NCBI RefSeq assembly: GCF_000003815.2
Contig: NC_049980.1
Location: 24,299,808-24,363,807 of the forward strand
DNA: 64,000 nucleotides
Source: Branchiostoma floridae
Lineage: Eukaryota > Chordata > Leptocardii > Amphioxiformes > Branchiostomatidae
Direction: 5' to 3'
The translations under genes were made by a program, and so were the position numbers. The notes below the pieces were generated by a model. That model saw nothing but the letters and a program-made list of their open reading frames with translations. It had not been told where the DNA came from and did no database searches. Below, in pieces: positions 23,801-34,600 of the stretch (positions are counted from its first letter, which is position 1; every line of letters starts with the position of its first letter).

Positions 23801-26800
23801 TTACACAGGAATGGGTGATGTGACACTGTCCAGGGGCTGCCACCGTGATGCCTCCATGGCTTCATACAGCTCCTGCAGACAAACAAGAACATAATGTAAG
23901 GTGCAGGCAGTCTGTAAGGTGCACAGGTATATTTTAAAAATACAAGTGGTCCCTTGATAACTTAAACCCCTCCAATGTTGTAACTTTGCATTAGGCTAAC
24001 AATTTTTTGTAGAAGAATACTTTGTTACTCCTCAAATATAATGGGCCTTACTTATATGAAAATGATGTTTAGGTAAAGTTATATTTTATATATACTATAT
24101 ATCATGAGAATGATTGGCAGTGCATACCTCACTTCTATGCATAAACTCCTTGTTCATCTCCTCTATATTAAGTGGTGGGTTGGGGTCTGTAAGGAAGAGA
24201 ATCATGTTAATTGAGTGTGGACTTACAACTATCAACAAGCAATGAGGTTATCAGTTCAGGCCTAAGAGACAACATGTTCACTGAAATACAGGTACTGGTT
24301 AAGATCATGCTTCTCTATCCATGCCTGACCATGCCATTCTTTTCACAAATTAACGTAGCAAGCAAAACCAAACAGACAGCACTTTGGAAAAGGCAACAAA
24401 GTAACCGGCTAGCAATTTTTTGGCTTGTATCAAGTACCTTGATGACTGCTTTTATTTCATTTTTATTTCTTGAAGGGTCATTGAGATTTAAGGACAACAA
24501 GCATGTCCTGAACATGGCAAAATCCCTTTCATAGGCTTTAATGTACATGTCAACATTCATTGATGATTCTCTTACTTCTCAAACACTTTCAAATGTGAAA
24601 TGCAGGGTATCTAATTCTACAAAAACATGCTTTTTGCTCCCCTCATGTCTTAAGTGTAGGGTCATAACTATAAAACCAGCCTTGTAAATCAGAAGAAGGG
24701 TCACTGGGGCTCTTTGCTGTATACAACAAAAACAAGAGAAGTCAAACTTAGTATAGAGAATACAACCACAGATGGATGATATTTCAAGCTGTGGCATTTG
24801 GCAAAAGGTATCTGCTGCATGATTTCACTGTCATGTAGAAATGACAAAACCAAAGCTAATCACTTCTTTTAAACCAAAACCTTTCTTATTGTGGTTCCTC
24901 AAAGTCAGATATGTACAACTTCAAGAAACATAACATCTAATTTTTAAGATAGTACATTTAGTGAATCTCTTGAATACTACCTCAGGGCTCGAAATTCATT
25001 TTGGGGATTAGGTGCACTGGTGCACCCAGCTTAAAAAATTGGGTGCACCAAAAATTTTTTGGGTGCACCACTTAAATTCAAGTACAATGTCAGAAAAACC
25101 AAATAACAAACTTTGTTACATGATATCAAATTCTTAAACAAGTGCCATGACAGACATTTTTATTATCTTTCTAACACTTAGATGCCAAGAATATGATGTA
25201 TACTTTGATATCTTTACATACATAAACCCATGAAAATATTTGGGTGCACGAAAATAATTGGGTGCACAGCTCCAATTTTGGGTGCACATGCACCCAGTAT
25301 TTCGAGCCCTGTACCTTATTTGTATCGAAGTTGTGATATCAAGAAAGAATGTAAAGAAATATTTGCAAATTAATAAATGAACAGAAACTTTATCAAACGT
25401 GCTCACAAACATAGATAGAACACAAAAGACTTCTCACCTTCTACGCTGGACTCTGACTGATTGTTTGTAGGGGTGTTCTCATAGCCTTGGTTCTGGGGAA
25501 AATCAACAGTACAAATTTCAACACACTTTATCTAAACCAACTGATAGTGACACATTACAATTGTGAAACTAAAAATCTAATGTTAATGATTATGAAAACC
25601 TGAGATTTAACATTTTTGTTGTATTCATCTGAAGTGATCATGAGAACGATCCATACATGATACAGATATACATGTAGCATGAACCTTACCCAGGAGATAG
25701 ATACCTATAGCCATTGCATTGGTAGAGTAAATATAAAAGTATAAGAATACAGTTATCTGCAATACCATGTATGTAAAAGAATCCCAGACGTACCTGTGTC
25801 TGTGAATTTGGTGAGTATGATGACGTCCCATACTGGTTATAGTTGTAGTACTGTGATGACTGTGGGTAGTACTGGTTCCAGTAGTTCTGGTACTGTTGGT
25901 AGTACTGGCTGTACTGGTCATACTGTCCTCCTGCACCATGCTGCTGCTGCTGCTGCTGCTGAGTCTTGTCACGACTTAGAGAGAGAGGAAGACATCATTC
26001 TATCAGATATTAACATTTACACAAAATTAAAATATTATCTGATTCAGTTCAAACCAGTAGACAACAACAGTCTATCCTTTTTCATCTTGAAAGAAAAACA
26101 AATGACACAGATGTATACCAGTCTTTGTCCTCAAGCATTTCAAAATCAACTTCTGCCCAAGATTTTGCAAATGAATGCCCTGGTCTGACTATTTGCGCAG
26201 CAGATGTACACTCTATGTCTCACAATGTTCATGTATGTCGCCACTGAAGTTTTCAATACTGAGAACTGTATACATGTTATGTCCTGGTTTTGGCTGTACC
26301 TAAGGGGATAGGGATCACAAAACTACATGCATGCTGAAGGACTCTTCAGTTTGGAATCTAGTCTCTAGTACCCCTTAACAGATGTAGGAGGTCAGCTGTA
26401 TAAAACCAAGTGGGTTGTGATTTCTACAAACACACACAGAATATATAACAAACCTGCAAACTCTACTGCAACTGAAGAGAATATGTCTTACAACCATGAG
26501 AACTTGTGCATTTCATTGTGAAAGGTCATAAGTTGAGAGAAGGCTGATGTACTTACTTCCTGGGCGTGGCAGGGCTGACTCTGAGGGCCTTTCCCCCCAG
26601 CCCCACCGCACCCTGCATCTCAGTCAGGGCTCTCTTCTGCTCATTCTCATCTGTGAACCGCACAAACCCATAGCCTCTACAGGGGGAAACAAGTCTTCAG
26701 TTTATACCAAGTTATCTTTCCCAAGTCCTTGCATGGTAGCCACTATGAATATGTTTTTATGCAAAAAATAAATACTGGTTCTCCTACCTACATAATGTTA

Positions 26801-29800
26801 CTTTGCCTCAATACTTACAACTCATAATCTTTTCCGTATCAAAAAATGTTGAACACTTTCATCATTACAAAAATGTAATTCTTCCCTTTAATCATTTGAA
26901 ACAGTATTTTTAGGACTAATCAATGACAAACAGCAAGATAGAAGGGGGAGAGAGACATGATTAGACACTTGAACAGTGTAAGACCAGAACCAGTCCCACC
27001 TTGAGTTGCCAGCTGCATCCAGTACCACCTTGGCAGCTTTGCAGCTGGAGTATCTCCTGCCAAAGAACTCCTGCAGGGAACCATCATCGATCTCTGGGGT
27101 CAGGTCACCTACAAAGATGGAGTACTCGGGCCTACAGCCGTACAGGGATATAAAAATATACTCATGTCAAGAGTCAACCGATTTGTTAACTGTGGTTGAA
27201 GAACTGGTAACATCTCAATCAACTTAGGGGTCATTTTCTCTGAATTCTGTTTTCTCAAATGAATGAAAGTTTTACATTTACAAAGTTTTTTTTTAGTCAG
27301 ACTTATGATTAAGACATCAAACAAATATACATGTGCATGCTATGAGCCGCTTGGAAGTGTGGTGTCAAGACTAGCAGACTGCTGCCTATCTGTGTCAGGG
27401 ACCCCAGCAGCAGTATAATCAAAATGTACTGGATACTACTAGTCACTACCTGTAGCAACAAGTTGTGACTGTGTCATTTCACATCCTGAACTGAACTTCT
27501 AATCACTGAAATTGTATCAAGCCCTCCCACTTATAATGCTACACTAAAAAGTACAACAAAATGATACATAGGTAATAGCTTCTAAAGCTGGAGAAAACAC
27601 AGATGAACTGAGTGATCTTACGTGACAACATTCTCCCGTCCGTAACTTGCGTAGTTCAGCTTGAAACGTTTGGGCTGTGGGGAATAAACCTTGACATAAG
27701 AACCAAATTTGGACACTGGGTTCACCCTGACATGCTCAACCACATCAGGACTGTACACAAAACTGGCTTCAGTTCTGTTAAGATTGGGAACTGTACCAGC
27801 AACACAGGAGGTGACCTGACTCACACAGGTACTGTCAGCACAATCAGCAGCAATCAGTGAGTCCCCAGCTCCATCATCCTCACCAACTGCCTCGACACTT
27901 TCAGGCAATTCTGCATTGTGAAGTACATGTGCTGTCCCTGACCATGACTCCTCCCAGGGACAGTAACCATGATCAACAAGGCCTTGTGCCTCCTTTAGCT
28001 GAGTTTGGTACATCCCAGTTTTTACCAGACCTTGATGCACAGATTATGATCCACTGCACAGCCACTGATGCAAGTATATTATGTATATGTTGAGGTCTGG
28101 GATAAAAGAAGTCCATTTGCAGCCCAAGATATTTCATGTATAGTGTTTTCCCTAACTTGTTCTACAGGATTTGATGCAATGGCACAGCTGAATATAAAGG
28201 TATTACGACCTAGATGTATACACTACAATCCATGGCTTGACATCCTTTTGTAACATATTCTAAAATTAACAAAAGGAGCTAGCATTTGGAGGGTTGTTTG
28301 ATTCAGGAGGTTTCAAAAATAGATATATTTCCTTACACTTATTGTCTCCAAACATGTGACAAGTTTAAATTATCTAAAATGACATTGTTAACATACTAGT
28401 AGAAAAGTCATAAGCAGTCATCTTTTGTAGAAAAAATTTCTAAGAAGCATCCTCAAAGATTTGACTATTTTGAGTATAACACCAACACCCTTGACGTGGC
28501 ATGTGAAAGAAAAATAGGGTCTTACACGGTAGAATTTCTTTGTCACCTTAATCTGGGTAAATCATGGGATCAGTCATGGACACTGAACCCTGATATCACA
28601 ATGAATCGTAGTTATAGCTTTGTGTTTTGTACAGAAGCACAAGCATGACAAGAATGTGCTTTCCTTCAATAAAAGCCAGAAGCAGAAAAACTTCTTGGTG
28701 CAAATTAGATACTGGACTTTGTTGCACATCAGTGGCAGACAGCACAGGAAGACTCACATGTCCATTAGTCAGCTACAAATTGAACTGTTTGTTTCTTTGT
28801 CATGCACAGACTTTTCAAGAAGACAAATGTTACATCTGATATGAATGGAAAAAACAAACAGTTGAGTGTAGATCTCATAGGACATAGTACACTTTTGTTT
28901 GTGTTTCAGTGTATCCTAAAAAGTTTTTTTTTGAGGGAATTTTCATATATCAGTGTCATTTTAGCTTAATTGAACTTTGGAATCAAAGTTTCAAGCATAT
29001 CTTTTGAGATGTATATCTTAACTATAACTTAAACTGCATAACTTTTGGCAGTCTGTTACAGATGATTCAGTCTGTTTCTCCAGACTTTCAGCTTTGATTG
29101 AATTATGATATAACTTATCTGCATGAAGTAATTCTACCAAATACTACAATAACATGAAGATAGACACCATAATCACCATTACCATTACCAAAGGAGGAAA
29201 TCAGACAGTTTTACCTTTTTTAATTAGCAAAGTCAGCAGCAGTTGAAGTAGACAGAGAAACAAATGAGGAAGAACACCCAGTACACAAATGTCAGACTGT
29301 GCTTACCGTGTAACTACCAGGTAGCTGTTTCCCACTCAGTCTAGTCAGAGCACGTTCTGCCAACTGTTGGTCGCCGAAATCAACAAAGCAGAATCCTGCT
29401 GGCCCTCTACATGCATGTGGGGTGGGGGTTTGGGGTGGGGAACATGAAAAGATGTTACGCGTACGGAGAAGCTTACCGGGTTTGCACCAGGTAAGGGTTT
29501 CCCATTCAGCTTGGTCAGGGCCCGCTCAGCGAGGACCTGGTCACCAAAGTCCACAAAGCAGTAGCCAGCAGGGCCTCTGGAGGAGAGAAGAGGTCAACGG
29601 GACGGCTCCAAGACTTGGTAGCCACTTCAGCTTTTTGTTTCCCAAATTTTGGGGTTTGTTTCTCGGTGTGTTAAGGACCAGTTTACAGCACTGACCAAAA
29701 GCGCATGATAATTTTCATGAAAATGAGGGGTATTACTCATCATGCATGAAATGTTACTGAAGAATGGGCATGCAAAAAGCATATATGAAGACCTCTTCTC

Positions 29801-31353
29801 ACATGTAACATGCAGCACTAGTAGTTGTCATTGTCAGATCACACATTCCCAGCACAATGGTAAAGCCTAACATCTACCAATTGTAAGTAACATTGCAGGA
29901 TTTCATAAAACATCAATTGCAACTTAATTTGTGACATGGATTGTGAGCTCTTTTACAGCTGAGATAATGGAAAATAAAGTGCCTGAGTAATTTTCGACCT
30001 AAAACTGTTATAAACTACATGTATGCAATATACCCAATGTTAATAATTACAATGGTACAAACAACTGTTAAAACTACTGAAATGTATGTACTTGCAAAGC
30101 TGTTAGCTGACACTGACAGCCTCTTAGAACATCAAAATTCATATTTTTCAACAGGCAGCCTACAAACTGTTTAAACTTTAAAGTAATGTGCATGCCCAAA
30201 TGGCACTACATCTCTATCTTTACTAATTGCCAACTATTTATCTTAGCATTCTGCTAACTACCATGTTGCCAAACTTGCCATGCACAAGTGAGCAATTCGT
30301 CTTGCCATGCACCAAAAAGTATCAGCTGACATAACAGAAAAACATGATAATGCTACAGGTGTATGAAATGTTATGGCAAGGGAAATGAAGCCACAACAAA
30401 ATCATAATACTTGTTCACTTTTAATTTCATTAATGATTTTGAATTTGAGTAATTTGAGTTATATTATAAGAAGACTGTAATGGGTGTTTGCTGTCCCAAG
30501 CATGATATCCCACATAGTGACCTGACTAGTACAGAACATTACAGGACTGAGAAGACAGCACAGAGAATACATTTTGAATGTTTTGCAGCAACCTTGAGGC
30601 AACAACACTCACCCTGTTTGTCTGTTCTTGATCAGCTTGACAGAGATGATGGGCTCACCCATGGAGGCAAAGGCATTCATGATGAACGGCTCATCCATGT
30701 ATGGCTCAAGCTACAGATCGAAAAATTAAGCATGTGAAACTGAAAATCTCTTACCACATTTTTAACCAGGTCCCATAATGTGTACATAATCTTTTTTGTG
30801 TCCATCCTATGTTTCATTCTGCACACATGGTAACTTCAATATCATAATTCATTAGGATTTAATTTTTTTACCATGTTTAATGTTGGGCCTCAGAGAATGC
30901 AGGTGGCATATGCGTGCGTGTGCATGATAGCATGTTGCATAATGACCGAAACAATGACATAAAGAAGGGCTTAAATCACTTGTCTAAATCTTTGTTGCGT
31001 TACAAATTACAAAATTGTACCTAACGTTACATGGCCCATCCATAAGGTTGTCATATTTGGCCTCCTGTAGTCTCCAAATGCTCATGAATACAAAAGGAGA
31101 CAAACTGTGTCTCTGAAGCTCGTTTGTGCAGTTAATCAAGTGCTTTAATAGTGGGTGGGGTGTAACAATAAGCTACTGAACTAAGTAAGATGACCTCTTT
31201 TTGTTTGATTTGACACAGCCTAGCCCCCCTCCCACTTGAATCATTTGTTTTTACAGCAGGCAATTATCAAATTTTATCTCTGTGGGAAAACTGGGCACTA
31301 AGAAAACGTTACCCGGTGACCATACTTACATCTCCCATCCACAGACTCGTCAT
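23801..31353 (-). CDS. TRNAU1AP: tRNA selenocysteine 1-associated protein 1 (SECp43), with mutually exclusive exons 3a/3b
   Basis: Exons: 31353-31330, 30710-30613, 29576-29477 (3a) or 29406-29307 (3b), 27674-27622, 27131-27000, 26676-26557, 25974-25794, 25492-25438, 24186-24128, 23872-23801. Phases agree throughout; either isoform is 894 nt (297 aa; human 287). RRM1 has RNP2 LWMGDL (4-9) and RNP1 around PAGYCFVDF (43-51). RRM2 has RNP2 SIFVGDL (96-102) and RNP1 RGYGFVRF (136-143). A Gln/Tyr-rich tail follows, beginning with seven Q (181-187), and the C-terminus matches the SECp43 ending (ELYEAM..WQPLD). The family binds tRNA-Sec and acts with SEPSECS and the selenoprotein synthesis machinery, including 2'-O-methylation of the wobble base. 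It is divergently paired with PAK1IP1. Confidence 0.95.
24983..25311. mobile_element. hAT-type MITE, 5-bp target duplication, in TRNAU1AP intron
   Basis: 329 bp with CAGGGCTCGAAAT / ATTTCGAGCCCTG ends and the perfect duplication TACCT (24978-24982, 25312-25316). It is rich in GGTGCACC motifs. The sequence is the reverse-complement relative of the 15013-15362 copy. Confidence 0.88.
27675..28040 (-). other. In-frame open extension upstream of TRNAU1AP exon 4 (possible alternative exon)
   Basis: Reading upstream of the exon that starts at 27674, the same frame stays open for about 122 codons without a stop. Composition is more GC-rich and protein-like than neighbouring introns (acidic, then Val/Tyr/Pro-rich). 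A phase-0 acceptor within this stretch would insert up to about 120 residues between RRM1 and RRM2. I cannot point to a strong acceptor at its upstream end, so it may be chance. Confidence 0.3.
29307..29406 (-). CDS. TRNAU1AP: TRNAU1AP alternative exon 3b (distal copy)
   Basis: 100 nt, preceded by TAG and followed by GTAAGC, phase 2 in and phase 0 out, exactly like exon 3a. It encodes the RNP1 strand and following helix of RRM1. It differs from 3a by eight substitutions in 33 residues (Y>F in RNP1, then V>Q, K>R, N>S, P>Q, A>S, N>Y, P>T in order) while keeping [19 protein letters not shown]. Many silent differences show it is not a recent duplicate. Confidence 0.85.
29419..29440 (+). promoter_or_regulatory. 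G-quadruplex-type tract in the 70-nt intron between exons 3b and 3a
   Basis: Four G-runs (4, 5, 4 and 4 G) separated by T, TTT and T on the plus strand. On the transcribed (minus) RNA this is a C-rich tract just upstream of the exon 3b acceptor, so it doubles as the polypyrimidine-like tract and could bind poly(C)-binding proteins. Confidence 0.5.
29477..29576 (-). CDS. TRNAU1AP: TRNAU1AP alternative exon 3a (proximal copy)
   Basis: 100 nt between an AG acceptor (after CTCCTCC) and GTAAGC. It encodes [20 protein letters not shown] and onward, ending GANP, which joins the next exon (PKRFKLNY). It resembles the human RRM1 more than 3b does (Y in RNP1, NGKPLPGA). Splicing 3a to 3b would shift frame and reach a stop after eight codons. 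Confidence 0.9.
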
Positions 31354-31669
31354 GATGGCCGTTTTGTCCTCAAATGTGCCTCATAAACTCAAAAGTTTAC
31401 CTCGTGCACGCGGACAGGCGTCCCAAAAAGCATTCAGTTGTGCACATGGAATGATGACGTCATGTGAAATAGTTGATTTTATTAAAATGCTTTACTAAGC
31501 TCACAAAGCTATACTAACGTTCAAAACTTAATCATATTTTCATTTGAACGATAAAATATGTTAGGATTAGACCTCGAAAAGCTTTATCTGGGGTGAAAAT
31601 GTGAAGCACAGCAAGCACACCTTTTGATGACGTCACGAGGAGAGCACATGTCAGACGACAGAACCCAGA
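31354..31669. promoter_or_regulatory. Bidirectional promoter of TRNAU1AP and PAK1IP1 with two CRE palindromes
   Basis: Only 316 bp separate the two ATG codons, which point away from each other. Two perfect TGACGTCA sites (ATF/CREB type) are at 31455-31462 and 31628-31635, the second about 35 bp before the PAK1IP1 ATG. No clear TATA box. One gene serves selenoprotein translation and the other ribosome assembly, so shared growth control is plausible (inference). Confidence 0.7.
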
Positions 31670-34600
31670 ATGGAGGTTGTGGTGGGGTGCTACGAGCAGA
31701 TGTTGCTGGGGTTCCGACTGGTGGAGGGGGGAGAGGTGTGTTGTACAGGCGTCTAGTGGAGAAAGATTATAATGTGTAGAACCCAAAGGATAAGAGTGTT
31801 GGGCCTCTTCCCGTTTGGGAATTCAAGGGATGTTTGTACTTGTAGTCTGAAAGGACGCCCTCCCCTTCTCAGTTTATGCATGTTCAAGCATGCAGCACTT
31901 GCCTCTATCTAGTACTAGTAATAAATAAAACAACTTTGATAGTGCTGTATAGCATGCAGAGTCACTAATGTTGAATTTTTTATCACGACACTCTGGAGAG
32001 TGCATCAGTAATAAACAAAGGTGCATCTGATGATAAGAAAAAATTGTTGACTTTTTAATAGTCATGCTTTTTGCCTTTTCTCTGCTTGTGTTACCTGAAC
32101 TAAATGCATGGAGTTATTATATAAATACTACAGAGACAGGAGAATAAGATTATGAAGTTTCTGAATGCAGTGGTCAACAATACAGATATTGATTAGTATG
32201 TCAGTCATCAACAGATGCACCTTTTCTTAGGAATGTAAGCTGGAGCCAACGTTCACAGATAACTCCCACACCGGCTGTGTGAAGGCGGTTGCCTCAGGTG
32301 GACATGTTCTGGCTTCAGGCAGCACGGATGAAACCATCCACCTCTACAATATGGAGACTAGAACAGAGCTGGGAACCCTGCTGCAACATGATGGTGGGTA
32401 CAGAATTTATCAGCCTAACTCTACTCTACTCTACTCTTTAATCTAAAGAGTAGAAATCTACTCAACTATTTAATTTAAAAAGTACTAGTAGAGTAGAGTT
32501 CTTTTGGCGCAGGTAGGAACGTCCAATTCCAATCAAGCTTCTAGCAGCTCTTCCAAGTTGGTCAGGTCCCTACATGTATCTCTTGGGGAAGAGGCCCAAT
32601 CAGCATCCGATGTTCAGCTAGAGATTGCATCACACCCATGTGTATCATCCAAGGAGATAAAGTGAAGGTGGATGTAACTGCAAAGGCCATTTAGAAAATT
32701 TTACTGTTATATCTGAAAATGCTGAAGACCAGACTTTGCAATTATAATAGTTTGATTTATTTTAAAATCTTCAGGGTGGTCCTTTCAGTTAAGTTAATAG
32801 TATGAACTTCAATCTGCCACCTGACGCTAGATGACATAATAGCCATATAGCAAAAAACTGTAGGTGTAGCTGATGTGAATGTATGGAAACTTAGGTATTA
32901 ACATATGAGCAGGGAGGTTTCTCTGTGCCACACATGATCAGCCATTATTGATAGAGTAGGGTCGGGTAAAGTACATCTCTTTGGCCAAGTTAAAGTCCTT
33001 TTGTTCAACTTTATGCCACTTATCACCTGCATCCTCAATGTTTTTTCCAGGCTCGATCACCTGTCTGCAGTTCTATGACTCGTCTCACATGCTGAGTGGT
33101 GCAGAGGACGGGACCATGTGTGTGTGGCAGACTGGGACATGGGAGTGTCTCAAGTCCATGAGAGGACACAAGTCAGTAACATGACAAAATATTACACTCC
33201 TTGTCCTCCTTTTTCATCCATTGATTCATCCCAAAAGTACTCCTCCAGAAACTTGAATTGCTTTGTAATTTTACCTTTTCGGCAACTTGAGTAGTCTGAG
33301 GTCACTTGGAACAAAAGTAAATGGTTTCGATAATTCTTGTTTGTTGCCGTTAATCAGTAAGGAAAAGTCAACTTTGTAAATATGCTGTTTTCTTGCAGAG
33401 GTGGGATAAATAGCTTATCTGTACATCCATCAGGCAAGCTGGCACTTTCTGTGGGCAAGGACAAAACCATCAGGTGGGTTGTGACATTGCTGAAAATATT
33501 TCGATTTTGGATTTGGAATAGTTATTAACATGTACATTTGTGTATTATACAGTTCTTGATGGTAATTCAAATGTGCTAACATTACGACATATTCTGAAAT
33601 ATTCGCTGTCTCTGTACCTAGAACATGGAATTTAGTGACTGGTCGGCCTGCATACACAACCAACATAAAGCAGGGTCAGTATTCATATCAATATTTTTTG
33701 GAAGAATGTGTTGTTGATTATGAGTAAGCAGTAAGTATATTTTTGGTATATGTAGTTTCAGAGACTGATCAGGACTGCCGTAACAAAGGAGTTCTTTACC
33801 AAACCACGTCATTACAAAATGGGGACTGGCAAAGGGATAAAAACATGCCTTTTAATTGTTTACATTTCTTTTCCTTTCAAGTTTTAAAAGTAGAAGCTGA
33901 ACTTCATTGATTTTTGTGTATGTTTTATAGTTCTATTTGAACCATATTGGTACCAAATGAATGTGTTAATTAGCCAGTGTTGGAGTCTGAACTGCTGATT
34001 TTATTGATCATGTTACCTTTAATTTGCCTAACAGTTGCAGACCTGATCCACTGGTCACCTAAGGGAGACATGTATGCTGTTGTTACTGGCAACAAGATCA
34101 ATGTGTACAGACTTGAGGTAACAGAACACAATGCAAATTGTATTGACACTACTACTGAGACAGCAGTACAGATCTTGCAATAATGATAGAGTAGCTGCAA
34201 TACCTGTAAGAGCAGATAGGTGGTGTTGTCACTACAGCTTCTAGACAGCAAATTTTGACCATTTGACAAGATTAAGTCATAATGGTTTAATGACCCATTT
34301 TGTAATTCATGACATGTGAATATCTTAGCAAAGTTCTTCACATGTCAATCTTGTTTTCATTATTTTGCCTTTTATGTTACAAATTGCAACATAAGAACTC
34401 CTTCTGAAAAGTTCTGGCATGAAGGTACACATGATAAATTGTTAATACATATTAAGTGTACATAATGTTGATGCTGTATTTCTTTGTTATTGCAGACTGC
34501 TGGACTCAAATGTAGTTTGGATGCTGGAAGAAGAGTGCTGACAATGGCGTACATTACAGTAAGTTGTTCTAAAAAAAATGCAAGAGGAATTTAACAATCA

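Noticed and set aside
28620-28844. Overlapping plus-strand frames in a TRNAU1AP intron
   Set aside because: Two overlapping frames with no domain, on the strand opposite the host gene, ordinary intron composition.
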